Below, piece after piece: positions 8,997 through 18,634 of a DNA stretch of 64,000 bases (position 1 is its first letter; every line of letters begins with the position of its first letter). Source of the stretch: Limnothrix sp. FACHB-406 (GTDB lineage Bacteria > Cyanobacteriota > Cyanobacteriia > CACIAM-69d). The stretch is taken from the NCBI RefSeq assembly GCF_014698235.1, contig NZ_JACJSP010000006.1, forward strand, positions 1-64,000, given 5' to 3'. Both the position numbers and the translations under genes were made by a program. The notes beneath the pieces are model-generated. The model ran no database searches. It saw only the letters and a program-made list of their open reading frames with translations, and was not told the DNA's origin.

Positions 8997-10061
8997 ATGA
9001 CTGCCGCCGCCACGACCTTTGATGGGCCCACCCTGTTGAAGCAACTGCTCGATCGAGCCTCCCTGTCCCAAGCTCAGGCCGCCCAACTGATGCAAGCTTG
9101 GTTGGATGATGGGCTGGCTCCGGCCCTGTCGGGCGCAATTTTGGCTGCTCTCCAGGCCAAGGGGGTAACGGCCGATGAGCTGGCTGGGATGGCCCAGGTT
9201 TTGCTGAGCCAATCGGTGAGCGTGACGGGCGATCCGCTGCCCAGCCCCTCGATCGACACTTGCGGCACGGGTGGCGACGGGGCTTCCACCTTCAACATTT
9301 CCACGGCCGTTGCCTTTGTGGCTGCGGCCGCTGGGGTCACGGTGGTGAAGCATGGGAACCGGGCTGCTTCCAGCAAATCGGGATCCGCCGATGTGCTTGA
9401 GGCGCTGGGAATTCGCCTCGGTGCAGATCCTGCCCAAATCCAAGCGGCGGCGCATCAGGTGGGGATCACGTTTCTGTTTGCGCCCGGTTGGCATCCGGCC
9501 ATGAAAGCCGTCGCGCCCATTCGCCAAGCCCTGAAGGTGCGCACCGTGTTTAACCTGTTGGGGCCCCTGGTGAATCCCCTGCGGCCCACGGGCCAGGTGA
9601 TCGGTACTTTCAAAAGCGATTTGATTGAGGTGATGGCCGGGGCCCTGAATCGGCTGGGCACTCAGCGGGCGATCGTCCTCCATGGGCGCGAAGGTTTGGA
9701 TGAAGGGGGGTTGGCGGATGTGACCGATCTGGCTGTGTTGGCCGATGGGGCGATCGCCCGCTTTGAGCTGGATCCGGTGGCGGCCGGTTGTGCGGCCGCG
9801 CCCACGGCTGCCTTGGTGGGTGGTGATCCCAGCGAAAATGCCGAAATTTTGCGCCAAGTGCTTCAGGGCCAAGGCTCGATCGCCCAGCGGGATGCCGTGG
9901 CCCTGAATGCATCCCTGGCCCTCCAAGTTGCCGGGGCGATCGCTGAGCCGATCGGGTCGCCGGAAGCCTGTACCGTTGGTGTGGCTCGGGCCAAGGAAAT
10001 CCTGGCGAGCGGGGCCGCCTGGGAAAAACTGGTAGCCCTACGAGAATTCCTAAAAGCCTAA
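8997..10061 (+). CDS. trpD: Anthranilate phosphoribosyltransferase
   Basis: Transfers phosphoribose from PRPP to anthranilate, the second step of tryptophan synthesis. The 354-residue protein shows the family signatures: [17 protein letters not shown] for [25 protein letters not shown], and [10 protein letters not shown]. The ATG at 8997 is preceded by GGAG at a suitable distance. No other trp genes flank it, consistent with the scattered trp genes of cyanobacteria. A long open frame on the opposite strand is a codon-bias shadow. Confidence 0.96.
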   Translation: MTAAATTFDGPTLLKQLLDRASLSQAQAAQLMQAWLDDGLAPALSGAILAALQAKGVTADELAGMAQVLLSQSVSVTGDPLPSPSIDTCGTGGDGASTFNISTAVAFVAAAAGVTVVKHGNRAASSKSGSADVLEALGIRLGADPAQIQAAAHQVGITFLFAPGWHPAMKAVAPIRQALKVRTVFNLLGPLVNPLRPTGQVIGTFKSDLIEVMAGALNRLGTQRAIVLHGREGLDEGGLADVTDLAVLADGAIARFELDPVAAGCAAAPTAALVGGDPSENAEILRQVLQGQGSIAQRDAVALNASLALQVAGAIAEPIGSPEACTVGVARAKEILASGAAWEKLVALREFLKA

Positions 10062-10642
10062 AGCTGCCGAGGATCAGGGGGCGATCGGGCAGGATTAGGG
10101 CTGGTTTTTGGCGGTTCTTTTTCCTTCCCGATCGCAACCCGTTGGCATAATTGCGAGATTTCCAGCAAGTTTGTGCCAAAAAACAATGCCAATCTGGAAA
10201 CCTAATTTGTGAAGATTCGGTTAACGACTGCTTTCAAAAAAAGATTAATCTAAAGACTATCTCCCTTCAGGGCCCAGACGCTTTTTCCATTAGTATGATA
10301 GAAAGGCTAGGCTAATTCAGATGGCATCGCGCTCAACCCAACTTAAAATTCAAAAGAATTCAAAATTTGGGAATTGACAAGCACCACAGCCTCAACCCAT
10401 TTGACCAATTGAGAGTAACCATTCATGGGTTCAACCATGATCAGCCTTACAATCAATTCAATTACTGTTTTTTGTTGTTTAATTTGATACACACTGAAAA
10501 CATAATAAATCATTCTTTTTCAGCATTTTCTTTTCCAGCATTATTTAATTATTGACCGATCTCAAATCATTCTAGTAGCGTGGCTGCCTTAATTTGCTGG
10601 GTTAAATTACATAGCTATTATCGCCACCAAATCGTTAGGCAG

Positions 10643-10662
10643 CAAGGGGCTTAAGCCCCTTG
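10643..10662. repeat. Palindromic repeat CAAGGGGCTTAAGCCCCTTG
   Basis: A perfect 20-base palindrome, identical to those at 20103-20122 and 59014-59033. It lies in a long intergenic region with no gene end within 200 bases, so here it is not placed as a terminator. Confidence 0.95.
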
Positions 10663-10757
10663 TTACCACAACTGACTCCGCAACTTTGACCCAATGTATT
10701 AAGCCTGTCGCGATACTAGTCACCTTCTCAAATAGTTGATTTGATTTTCTTGCAACT

Positions 10758-10809
10758 ATGGCTTGAAATCATGACTTGAAACTATGACTTGAAATTATGA
10801 TCTGAGATA
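10758..10809. repeat. 13-base tandem repeat, 3-4 copies
   Basis: ATGGCTTGAAATC, ATGACTTGAAACT, ATGACTTGAAATT and a degenerate fourth unit follow one another. The array ends about 80 bases upstream of the GH9 start. Confidence 0.9.
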
Positions 10810-10892
10810 ACTGCCTAGAGTTCTGATTTCAGTTGTCCTGCCTAGTAATGAAATTTGGCTAATAGCACCTGTCCCAAGGAGAAAGGTTTGTG

Positions 10893-12815
10893 ATGCAACG
10901 TTGGAAGTGGGTTTGGCTGAGTGGAGCGTTGCTAGCGGGGCTAGGGATCATGGATTTTGGGTCTCAATCCTTGGCGAATCAATCGCTGTTCCAATACACC
11001 ATGCAGGCTTGGGCATCACTGCTATTCAACGGGGGAACGGGGGGTGGTAATGAACCCATTCCTCGAATTTTGGTGGATCAGTTTGGCTATCGACCTCAGG
11101 ATCCCAAAGTGGCGGTGATTGCTTCTCCGCAGCGGGGTGAAAATGCCAACCGAGCCTTCACGCCGGGATCGGTCTATGAAGTTCGAAATGCCTCGACTAA
11201 TGCGGTGGTTTTTTCGGGTGCTCTTACCCCTTGGAATGGGGGCCAAATCCACGGTCAATCGGGCGATCGGGCCTGGCATTTTGATTTTTCGACCGTGAAA
11301 CAATCGGGAACCTATGTGGTGGTCGATCGGGAACGGGGCGAGCAATCATTTCCCTTTCAAATTCAGGCCAATGTTTACCAAAAAAACCTGGTAACCGCCA
11401 CACGTGTGTTTTATTACCAGCGGGCCGGTTTCAACAAAACGGGTTCTGTGGCTGGCAAATGGCAAGATGGGGCGGCTTTTTTGGGCCCCAATCAGGATTC
11501 CCAGGCTCGATCGGTCAGTGCCAAGGATGATCCCGCCACGGCCCGCGATTTGCGAGGGGGATGGTTTGATGCAGGTGATACGAACAAATACAGCACCTTT
11601 GCGGGCCCCGTGGTGAATCAACTGCTGACGGCCTACGAAGAAAACCCTCGAGCCTTCACCGATCGGTTCAACATTCCCGAATCGGGCAACGGCATCCCCG
11701 ACCTCATCGATGAGATTAAGTGGGAGGTGGATTGGCTGAAGCGAATGCAGGAAGACGATGGCGGCGTGTTGATCAAGGTGGGCGTGCTGGATCACAATGC
11801 GGCTGATCGCCCCAGCCAAGATCGTCGCCCCCGATATTACGGGCCCAAATGCTCTTCCTCCACAATCGCCACGGCGGCCGCCTTTGCCCATGCGGCCCGA
11901 GTCTATCGGCAGTTTCCCGCCCTGCAAGGGGAGTCCCGAGATTTGGAACAGCGGGCCATTCGGGCTTGGAACTGGTTCCAGCAAAATCCCCTCAAGACCG
12001 ATTGCGACACCCAGGAAATTAAAGCCGGGGATGCCGATCGCCCCGTGACCGAGCAACAAGGCAATGCTGCCGCCGCCGCTGTTCACCTGTTTGCCCTCAC
12101 CGGTAACCCCGACTACAGCACCCAACTTGCAAAATATCTCACCGCTTCCCAGCCTTGGAACGACAACGTTTGGGGTCGGTATCGGGCCCACGAAGGCGAT
12201 GCGCTGCTGCTCTATACCCGCTTGACCAACGCAGATGCCGCCTTGGTTAAGCAAATCCGCGATCGATTCGTGGACATGGTGCGCACCCAAACCCAGGCCT
12301 ACGGCTTGCGTGTGGATCTGGATCCCTATCGGGTGTCACTGCCCGATGAGCAATATCACTGGGGCAGCAACCAAGTTCAGGCCAACTATGGCAACAGCAA
12401 CCGGGACGCAATTCGCTATGGCGCAGTGCCCGATCGCAACACCAGCCTACAAGCCCGGGCTATGGCCCATTTGCACTACCTCCATGGCGTGAATCCCTTG
12501 GGGTTTGTTTACCTAACCAACATGGGCAGTCTGGGAGCCGAGCGATCGGTCACCAGCATGTATCACGAATGGTTGGGGCGTGGTGAGTATGAGCGCGTTG
12601 CCCCCGGAAAACCGGGCCCGGCTCCCGGATATTTGGTGGGCGGGCCCAACCGCGACTACACCGGCAACCAAGAATCCGTCAAACAACAGCCCATCCAAAA
12701 GCGCTATCTCGACTCACCCACCGGCTGGCCGGTGAATAGTTGGGAACTCACGGAGCCAGCCATTTACTATCAAGCGGCCTACGTTCGTTTGCTGGCCAGT
12801 ATTACCAGTCCGTAA
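10893..12815 (+). CDS. Secreted glycoside hydrolase family 9 protein (cellulase-like)
   Basis: Probable endo-beta-1,4-glucanase or related glycosidase. Order of parts: signal peptide or N-terminal anchor (KWVWLSGALLAGLGIMDFG), an Ig-like CelD-N domain (about 55-150: PRILVDQFGYRPQDPKVAVI), then the GH9 (alpha/alpha)6 barrel with catalytic-base motif GGWFDAGDTNKY, later HYLHGVNPLGFVY, and a C-terminal ELTEPAIYYQAAYV where the general-acid Glu is expected. Length 640 is normal for Ig-GH9. AAGGAG at 10876 serves either the GTG at 10890 or the ATG at 10893; I use the ATG. It is followed by a flippase gene on the same strand 83 bases on, suggesting a role in making or trimming an exported glucan. 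Confidence 0.85.
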   Translation: MQRWKWVWLSGALLAGLGIMDFGSQSLANQSLFQYTMQAWASLLFNGGTGGGNEPIPRILVDQFGYRPQDPKVAVIASPQRGENANRAFTPGSVYEVRNASTNAVVFSGALTPWNGGQIHGQSGDRAWHFDFSTVKQSGTYVVVDRERGEQSFPFQIQANVYQKNLVTATRVFYYQRAGFNKTGSVAGKWQDGAAFLGPNQDSQARSVSAKDDPATARDLRGGWFDAGDTNKYSTFAGPVVNQLLTAYEENPRAFTDRFNIPESGNGIPDLIDEIKWEVDWLKRMQEDDGGVLIKVGVLDHNAADRPSQDRRPRYYGPKCSSSTIATAAAFAHAARVYRQFPALQGESRDLEQRAIRAWNWFQQNPLKTDCDTQEIKAGDADRPVTEQQGNAAAAAVHLFALTGNPDYSTQLAKYLTASQPWNDNVWGRYRAHEGDALLLYTRLTNADAALVKQIRDRFVDMVRTQTQAYGLRVDLDPYRVSLPDEQYHWGSNQVQANYGNSNRDAIRYGAVPDRNTSLQARAMAHLHYLHGVNPLGFVYLTNMGSLGAERSVTSMYHEWLGRGEYERVAPGKPGPAPGYLVGGPNRDYTGNQESVKQQPIQKRYLDSPTGWPVNSWELTEPAIYYQAAYVRLLASITSP

Positions 12816-12898
12816 TCTTTTCCAGAGGTTTTGTGTAGCGACGGTGTTAGTTTGGGTGCAATTTTCCACTCCTTTTCACTCTTCACTCACTAGCTCCT

Positions 12899-14191
12899 AT
12901 GCCCAACCTTCAAGGAGTCCTGCAACGTCTGCGCACCACTCTGGGGAAATCCTCGGTGCAAGACAATCTCTGGATGATTGCCGCCAGGGTGATTAGCGTG
13001 GCGATCCAGGCGCTGTACTTCATTTTTGTGGCGCGGTTTTTAGGATCCAAAGAGTATGGCGAACTGATCGGGGTGTTGTCCTTGGTGGCCATGCTTTCGC
13101 CTTTCATTGGGGTTGGTTATGCCCACTTGTTGATGCGGACGGTTTCGCGCGATCGCAGCAGTTTCCGCACCGAGTGGGGGAAGTCCCTATTCGTTTGGGG
13201 CTGGTCTTCCCTGCTGGGCATTGGGTTGGTGATGTTGCTGGCGAGTCGAATTTGGGGCAGCCAAGTTTCCCCCTGGTTGGTGCTGTGGATGGCCCTGGGG
13301 GACTATTGGGGCGTTTGTCTGCTGGAATTTAGCAGTTCGGCGTTTTTATCGGTGGGGGTGGCGGCTCGCCCAGCCCAACTCAAGGTGCTTTTCAGTGCCG
13401 TGAAGCTTTTGGCGGTGGGGGCCCTGTGGTTGGTTCCCGACTGGCGATCGGCAGAAACCTGGTCGATTTTTTACTGCATTGCGTCAGTGTTGCCGGCCTT
13501 TGTGGCCTTTGTGTTGGCCAGTCGGCAGGCGGGCTGGCCCCTGTGGCCCAAGCCCAATTGCGAGTGGGAACTGGGTCAAGGGTTTTACTTTTCGATTGCC
13601 GGTTCCGCTGAAACGATTAATGCCAATGCGGATAAAACCCTGCTCTCTAGCTTGGTGAATGAAGAGGCTGCCGGGATCTATGGGGCGGGCTATCGGTTTG
13701 TGGATGTGGGCTACCAGCCGATCTTGGCCATTGGCGCGGCGAATTATGCTCGCTTTTTCCAAGCGGGCACTAATGGCATTGACGGCAGTATTCAATTTGC
13801 CAAGCGCCTGTTTCCGCTGATCGCGGGCTACGGGGTGCTGGGGGGATTGGGGATGTTTTTCTTTGCCCCGGTGGTGGAGTGGATTTTGGGGTCGGAATAT
13901 CGCGAGGCGATCGGGGTGTTGCGTTGGTTCGCCCCCGTGCATTTGATCTTGGGAATGCAGTATTTGGCGGCCGATTGCCTCACCTCTTCGGGCCACCAGG
14001 GGCAACGGAGCTTAATTCAAGTCACCGCTGCCATTTTGAATGTGGTGCTGAACCTAATCTTGATTCCGTCCTATTCCTGGGCGGGGGCCATTTGGGCGAC
14101 GCTGGCTTCGGAAACGTTCAAGATGGTGGGGCTGTGGGGAGCGGCGGCCTTTTTCTGGCGGCGCGAGTTGGCCATGAAGACCAAGGGTTAA
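12899..14191 (+). CDS. Wzx-like polysaccharide flippase / O-antigen transporter family
   Basis: Integral membrane protein of the MOP superfamily that probably moves lipid-linked oligosaccharides across the membrane. The 430 residues contain about 12 hydrophobic segments. The N-terminus DNLWMIAARVISVAIQALYFIFVARFLG and the paired GAGYRF and FAPVHLILGMQYLAADCLTSSG regions fit the family. It lies downstream of the GH9 gene, probably co-transcribed. Wzy, Wzz and glycosyltransferases are absent, so it is not part of a complete local polysaccharide cluster. Confidence 0.82.
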   Translation: MPNLQGVLQRLRTTLGKSSVQDNLWMIAARVISVAIQALYFIFVARFLGSKEYGELIGVLSLVAMLSPFIGVGYAHLLMRTVSRDRSSFRTEWGKSLFVWGWSSLLGIGLVMLLASRIWGSQVSPWLVLWMALGDYWGVCLLEFSSSAFLSVGVAARPAQLKVLFSAVKLLAVGALWLVPDWRSAETWSIFYCIASVLPAFVAFVLASRQAGWPLWPKPNCEWELGQGFYFSIAGSAETINANADKTLLSSLVNEEAAGIYGAGYRFVDVGYQPILAIGAANYARFFQAGTNGIDGSIQFAKRLFPLIAGYGVLGGLGMFFFAPVVEWILGSEYREAIGVLRWFAPVHLILGMQYLAADCLTSSGHQGQRSLIQVTAAILNVVLNLILIPSYSWAGAIWATLASETFKMVGLWGAAAFFWRRELAMKTKG

Positions 14192-14317
14192 TCGACGGGT
14201 TAATCAACAGTTAGGAGTTGGTTGCTATGCAAGCCGATTGATTTTCGGACTTGCCAAGCATTCATCACGATGAGCGCAAGGAACTGAAACCCATTGTCTT
14301 GGTCGATCGATCCCACT

Positions 14318-15604
14318 CTAGGACGGAACCAAGGTAACCATGGCATAGCGATCGGGGGAAAGATATTTTTGCGCCACCCGTTGCACGTCTTCGGGGCCCA
14401 CGGCCTGGATCCGATCGGGATAAACCGTTGCTTCGGGCAGTTGATCCAACAGGCCGTAGTAGCCATAGAGGCTGGCGAGTTGGTTGGGGGTTTCCGTGGC
14501 GAAAATATAGTCGCTGCACAGAAGACGCTGGGCCCGCTTCAGCTCGATCGGGTTAATGGGGTGATCGCGCAGCAGGGCCAGATGATCACAAATGCAGGCT
14601 TCCACCACGCCCACATCCCGCACATCTAGCCAAGCGCCGATCGTGAGTAAGCTGGCATCCCGTTGGGCACTGGCTTCGCAGTCGATCGCCAAAACCCATT
14701 GCCGGTCTTCGCGCAAATCGCTGACCAAGCGCGAGGTGCGCCCAATGCCGAGAACGGTGGCCAGCACTTCCAAAGCATAGGTATCGCCAATGTCTTGCAA
14801 GCTGGGCCCCGTCCAGGCCATCATCACCCGAGCTTGTTCAAGATAGGGCCGGTGTAGCTCTTGGCGATGGACGGCGGCAATCGGCGGAGTTTGCCCGATC
14901 GGCTGGGGAGGACAGGCTTGGGGCTGACCAAAGGCCGCAAAGGCCGATTCCATCAAGTGACGGGCGTGATCGGGCGGCAACCCTCCCACCAAGGCCACCA
15001 CCAGATTTTCCGGTTGGTAGTGACAGGCATGGAACCGCCGCATCTCAGCGGGCGATCGCTTCATCAAGGATTCTTCACTGCCCAAAACCGATCGCCCATA
15101 GGCATGGTCGGGATAGACCCGCGACAGCAGCATCTGAAATCCCACCCAATCGGGGCTGTCATAGGCCTGGCGGATTTCTTCGAGCACCACCGATCGCTCC
15201 AGCTCAAATTCCTGGTCGGGAATCGTCGCATTCAGCAACAACTCCGCCAAGTGGGGCAGGGTGGCTTCCGCATGTTCCACCGCCGTGGTCACAAAATAAT
15301 GGGCATAATCGTGACTGGTGGCGGCGTTGGTGGCTCCGCCGCGACTCTCGATCGCCCGGTCAAATTCCCCGGGGCCCAACCGGTCAGTGCCCTTAAAAAT
15401 CATGTGTTCTAGGAAGTGCGCCATCCCATCCCAGGCGATCGGTTCAGCCACAGCCCCCGCCTTCACCCACACATCCATGGTCACCACCGGGCTAACGGGC
15501 ACATAGTGATAAACCACCCGCAAACCATTGGCCAATTGCCACAGTTCCGGCTGTTGACGGTTGGGGCGAGGAACTTGCTCAGTTCTCCAAGGACTCTGTA
15601 CCAT
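14318..15604 (-). CDS. M16-family zinc peptidase (processing-peptidase-like)
   Basis: Probable zinc peptidase of the pitrilysin/MPP family. The inverted zinc motif HFLEH is at residues 63-67 and the distal glutamate ligand lies in LEEIRQAY at about 143, the 76-residue spacing typical of the family. The second half repeats the fold without the motif, as expected for the single-chain 420-440 residue type. I use the ATG giving MVQSPWRTE; another in-frame start lies eight codons upstream. It converges on the flippase gene. Confidence 0.9.
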   Translation of the reverse strand: MVQSPWRTEQVPRPNRQQPELWQLANGLRVVYHYVPVSPVVTMDVWVKAGAVAEPIAWDGMAHFLEHMIFKGTDRLGPGEFDRAIESRGGATNAATSHDYAHYFVTTAVEHAEATLPHLAELLLNATIPDQEFELERSVVLEEIRQAYDSPDWVGFQMLLSRVYPDHAYGRSVLGSEESLMKRSPAEMRRFHACHYQPENLVVALVGGLPPDHARHLMESAFAAFGQPQACPPQPIGQTPPIAAVHRQELHRPYLEQARVMMAWTGPSLQDIGDTYALEVLATVLGIGRTSRLVSDLREDRQWVLAIDCEASAQRDASLLTIGAWLDVRDVGVVEACICDHLALLRDHPINPIELKRAQRLLCSDYIFATETPNQLASLYGYYGLLDQLPEATVYPDRIQAVGPEDVQRVAQKYLSPDRYAMVTLVPS

Positions 15605-16028
15605 CCGATCGCCACTCCTAAAACACAACTGGGATCCGCCATCGTAGCCAGCACCTTTTATCAGGAACCGATCGATTCGCTACAAAATCCCAGTTCTCTA
15701 GTTTGGCAGGCGATCGCTGTCCCAGACCAGGGCTGAATGCTCACCTGTCATCACCCGTAACCAATGCCATTGAATGAGAGGAGCGGTGTAGGAATTGCAG
15801 ACAATCTTCAGGCGCTAGACCTGTTCTAACCGATTACGGCCGCGATTTTGAGAGATTGAATCCTTGGTTTAAAGTTATGCTTTGGATTGTTGAGATTTGA
15901 GTGAATTCATTAAATTTCAAGCGCAAGTTCTCAGTCAAACTTTAAGGAAATTCAAATTTCACTCGATCCTCGTCCAAGACCTGTTCAAGACCCGTTTCAG
16001 ACAGCAACCACCGCTAACTATTGCTGAT
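15605..16028. other. 424-base divergent intergenic region
   Basis: Lies between the M16 peptidase and GTPase starts. A TTG-initiated in-frame extension of the GTPase reaches back to 15897, but its composition looks non-coding. The AT-rich part near 15840-15900 (TTTAAAGTTATGCT) may hold the GTPase promoter. Confidence 0.4.
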
Positions 16029-17711
16029 ATGCCGGATTTTGATTCCCCCGCTCCTGAACCAACAGAAATCAAAGCCTCAGGGGCCGATCGCCCGGCTGAT
16101 GGGCCCTCGTCGGGGGCGATCGAGCCGCCGGAAGTGATGCCGCCGGACATGATTCCAGAAGGCGCAACGGGCCAGGATGCGGAGCCGTCTTCAGCGTCGA
16201 TCGGGGAGTCGCCCCGCGAGCCACAGCGCCCGGGATTGTGGACCAATGCTTGGCAATCGGCGAAGGATCGGCTGACGGGCTTGAATTTGCCGAATTTACC
16301 CAGTTTGCCCAACCTGCCCAACTTGCCGACGGAATTACCCAATTTGCCTCGTAATTGGTCGGTTAATCTGCCGAATTTACCTAATCTGCCGAACTTGCCA
16401 AATTTGCCAAAAAATTTGCCGAATCTACCAAAGAATTTGTCGGATCTATCTGCCGCCCTAGGTCATCTCAAGCCCGGCGAAACCCTGGCCCAGGGGGTGC
16501 AATCCCTGACCCAATGGTTTAGCGTCAGTGACGATCGGGTGGCGGCGGTGTTGGCGGAAGTGCGGGCCCAACTGCCCACCACAGAAGTGACCCTGTTGGG
16601 AAAACCCCAGGCGGGCAAAAGCTCGATCGTCCGAGGGCTAACGGGAGTTTCGGCGGAAATTGTGGGCCAAGGCTTTCGGCCCCACACGCAACACACGGCA
16701 CGCTATGCCTATCCCTCCGACGAGTTGCCGCTGCTGATTTTTACGGACACGGTGGGTTTGGGGGATGCGGAACGGGACAGCCAGGCGATCGCTCAAGCCC
16801 TGCTGACGGATTTTGACGAAGATCCCGATCGGGCCAGAATTTTGATCCTCACAGTGAAGATCAACGACTTTGCCACCGAAACCCTGCGGCAAGTGGTCGC
16901 CACCCTGCGCCAACGCTATCCCGCCGTGCCTTGCTTGCTGGCGGTCACCTGTTTGCATGAGGTTTATCCGGCAACGGTTGAAGATCACCCGGCGGATCCT
17001 CTGAGCTTGGAGGCGGTGGCCCGGCCCTTTGCAGCATTGCAGGAAGCCTTTGCGGGCCTGTTCGATCGCGCTGTGCTGTTGGATTTCACCCGCGAGGAGG
17101 ATGACTATCACCCCACTTTTTATGGTCTGGAAGCCTTGCGCGATGCCCTGGCGGATTTGCTGCCGGAAGCCGAAGCCCGCACCATCCATCAATTGTTGGA
17201 TTCGGTTTTGGACGGGGAGCCGGGCCGCCAAATCAGCAACCTCTATCGGGACGTGGGGCGACGCTATGTGTTGGCCTTTGCGGCGGCCGCGGCGGCAGTT
17301 GAGGCCGTACCCTTGCCCTTTGCATCCATGCCGGTGCTGACGGCGCTGCAAGTTTCCATGGTTGGCCTGTTGGGACAGCTCTATGGCCAAAAACTCACTC
17401 GATCGCAAGTGGGCGGCATCATCAGCACGATCGCGGGCGGATTTTTGGCCCAGGCGATCGGGCGGGAGTTGGTGAAATTTGTCCCCGGTTTTGGCAGTGC
17501 GATCGCCGCTTCCTGGGCGGCGGCCTATACCCTGGCCTTGGGAGAGGGAGCCTGTGTCTATTTCGGAGACTTAATGGGCGGCCGCAAACCGGATCCCGAT
17601 CGCATCCAGGCCGCCATGAAAGCCACGTTCGATCGGGCCTTCGATCGTTCCCGCCTTGACCCGCCCGATCCGGAACCAGCCGACGCACCCAACCCACCAC
17701 CAGCCCCCTAG
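16029..17711 (+). CDS. Dynamin/Era-like GTPase with LPN-repeat linker and DUF697 domain
   Basis: Membrane-associated GTPase of the YcjF/DUF697 type; role unknown. Order: acidic, Pro-rich N-terminus (1-75); a low-complexity stretch (about 85-140) with more than ten NLP/SLP/NLPK units; GTPase core with P-loop GKPQAGKSS (about 191-199) and G3 DTVGLG (about 240); then a C-terminal hydrophobic DUF697 domain with Ala/Gly-rich helices (FAAAAAAVEAVPLPFASMP, GGIISTIAGGFLAQAIG). At the G4 position the sequence reads AVTCLHEV instead of NKxD, so guanine specificity may be altered. The start is the ATG at 16029. Confidence 0.8.
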   Translation: MPDFDSPAPEPTEIKASGADRPADGPSSGAIEPPEVMPPDMIPEGATGQDAEPSSASIGESPREPQRPGLWTNAWQSAKDRLTGLNLPNLPSLPNLPNLPTELPNLPRNWSVNLPNLPNLPNLPNLPKNLPNLPKNLSDLSAALGHLKPGETLAQGVQSLTQWFSVSDDRVAAVLAEVRAQLPTTEVTLLGKPQAGKSSIVRGLTGVSAEIVGQGFRPHTQHTARYAYPSDELPLLIFTDTVGLGDAERDSQAIAQALLTDFDEDPDRARILILTVKINDFATETLRQVVATLRQRYPAVPCLLAVTCLHEVYPATVEDHPADPLSLEAVARPFAALQEAFAGLFDRAVLLDFTREEDDYHPTFYGLEALRDALADLLPEAEARTIHQLLDSVLDGEPGRQISNLYRDVGRRYVLAFAAAAAAVEAVPLPFASMPVLTALQVSMVGLLGQLYGQKLTRSQVGGIISTIAGGFLAQAIGRELVKFVPGFGSAIAASWAAAYTLALGEGACVYFGDLMGGRKPDPDRIQAAMKATFDRAFDRSRLDPPDPEPADAPNPPPAP

Positions 17712-17824
17712 GGTCGATCGTCCTTTGCTGGTTAATTGCGAGTTTATGATTCTTGCGGATTATCTGGGCCGGCAAGCCACCTAGCCCAACGATTCCATCA
17801 CGATCGCTTCGTCCCCCTTTCTCC

Positions 17825-18634
17825 ATGACTGCCACCCTTTCCCCCACCATCCCGCCCACGGCCGTTGTGGCCAGCGAGGCTTGGAGCTATCAACCCCCTG
17901 CCGAGGCGATCGGGGCACAGCGAATTTTGGTGAAACCCAACTTGGGCTATCCCGTGGGGCCACCGGTCACCGTGGGCGATCGAGTCTTGGCCACTGTTTT
18001 GCAAACCTTGCGATCGGTTGCTCCCCAAGCGGAAATCCTGATTGTGGAAGGTGTGTGCTCGCCGGTTTCCCTCGCAGAAATTGCCCAGCGGCGTGGTCTG
18101 CATCGGTTATTGGATCAGGGCATGACCCTGGTTGATGCAGACAGCCTGCCCTTGGCGGAATACGAGAATCAATCGCCCTTACCCGTGCGCTTTCGTTCCA
18201 TGTGGGCCCCGGCCCTGTTGCGGGAGGTGGACTGTCGAATCTCGATCGGGGCCCTCAAACGCACCCATTTGAAAGAGGCTCCCCTCATTTCCGCCTCCCT
18301 TAAAAATCTCTACGGTCTCTTTCCGCGCGATCGCTACAAAGCACGCAGCCCCCACTCCCGTGGCCAGCTCCATCGCCCCTCTGTGCCGCAGGTTTTACAG
18401 GATGTTTATTTCTGCATTGGCCATCTGTTTAACGGGGCGGTGGTGGATGGCACGGTCAAATATTTCAGCCCCGACTATCGACCCGATCAAGGGCAAACCC
18501 TACCGCTCGATCGGGTCTTTTTTGGCAGTGATTTAATTGCAGTCGATCGGCTCGCTTGCCAAACCGGCCAAGAACCGCTGCCCGATTATTTAGCCGCCAT
18601 CGATCGGCTTAGAACCCAAAGGGATATCCCCTAG
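17825..18634 (+). CDS. DUF362 domain protein
   Basis: Function unknown. The 269-residue protein has the DUF362 features RILVKPNLGY, ILIVEG, DCRISIGALKRTHLKEAPLISASLKNLYGL and DRVFFGSDLIAVDRLACQ. It lacks the Cys-rich ferredoxin domain found in longer members. The start is the ATG giving MTATLSPT; the frame continues upstream but crosses the intergenic region. Its stop shares the palindrome CTAG with the stop of the convergent gene, a four-base tail-to-tail overlap. Confidence 0.82.
   Translation: MTATLSPTIPPTAVVASEAWSYQPPAEAIGAQRILVKPNLGYPVGPPVTVGDRVLATVLQTLRSVAPQAEILIVEGVCSPVSLAEIAQRRGLHRLLDQGMTLVDADSLPLAEYENQSPLPVRFRSMWAPALLREVDCRISIGALKRTHLKEAPLISASLKNLYGLFPRDRYKARSPHSRGQLHRPSVPQVLQDVYFCIGHLFNGAVVDGTVKYFSPDYRPDQGQTLPLDRVFFGSDLIAVDRLACQTGQEPLPDYLAAIDRLRTQRDIP

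Larger units (their letters stand above)
10062..10889. other. 828-base gene-free region between trpD and the GH9 gene
   Basis: The right part is AT-rich. It holds a palindromic repeat at 10643-10662 and a 13-base tandem repeat at 10758-10809. A 62-codon frame at 10367-10555 has no ribosome site, and its composition looks non-coding. I see no RNA gene. Confidence 0.55.

Noticed and set aside
8874-9926. Long open frame (350 codons) antisense to trpD
   Set aside because: Gly/His/Arg/Gln-rich product typical of the reverse of GC-rich codons; trpD is unambiguous on the other strand.
10367-10555. 62-codon AT-rich frame between trpD and the GH9 gene
   Set aside because: No ribosome site, Asn/Phe/Ile-rich non-coding composition and no recognisable family.
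15897-16028. TTG-initiated 44-residue extension of the DUF697 GTPase
   Set aside because: Weak start, AT-rich composition and no resemblance to the acidic Pro-rich N-terminus that follows; the ATG at 16029 is simpler.
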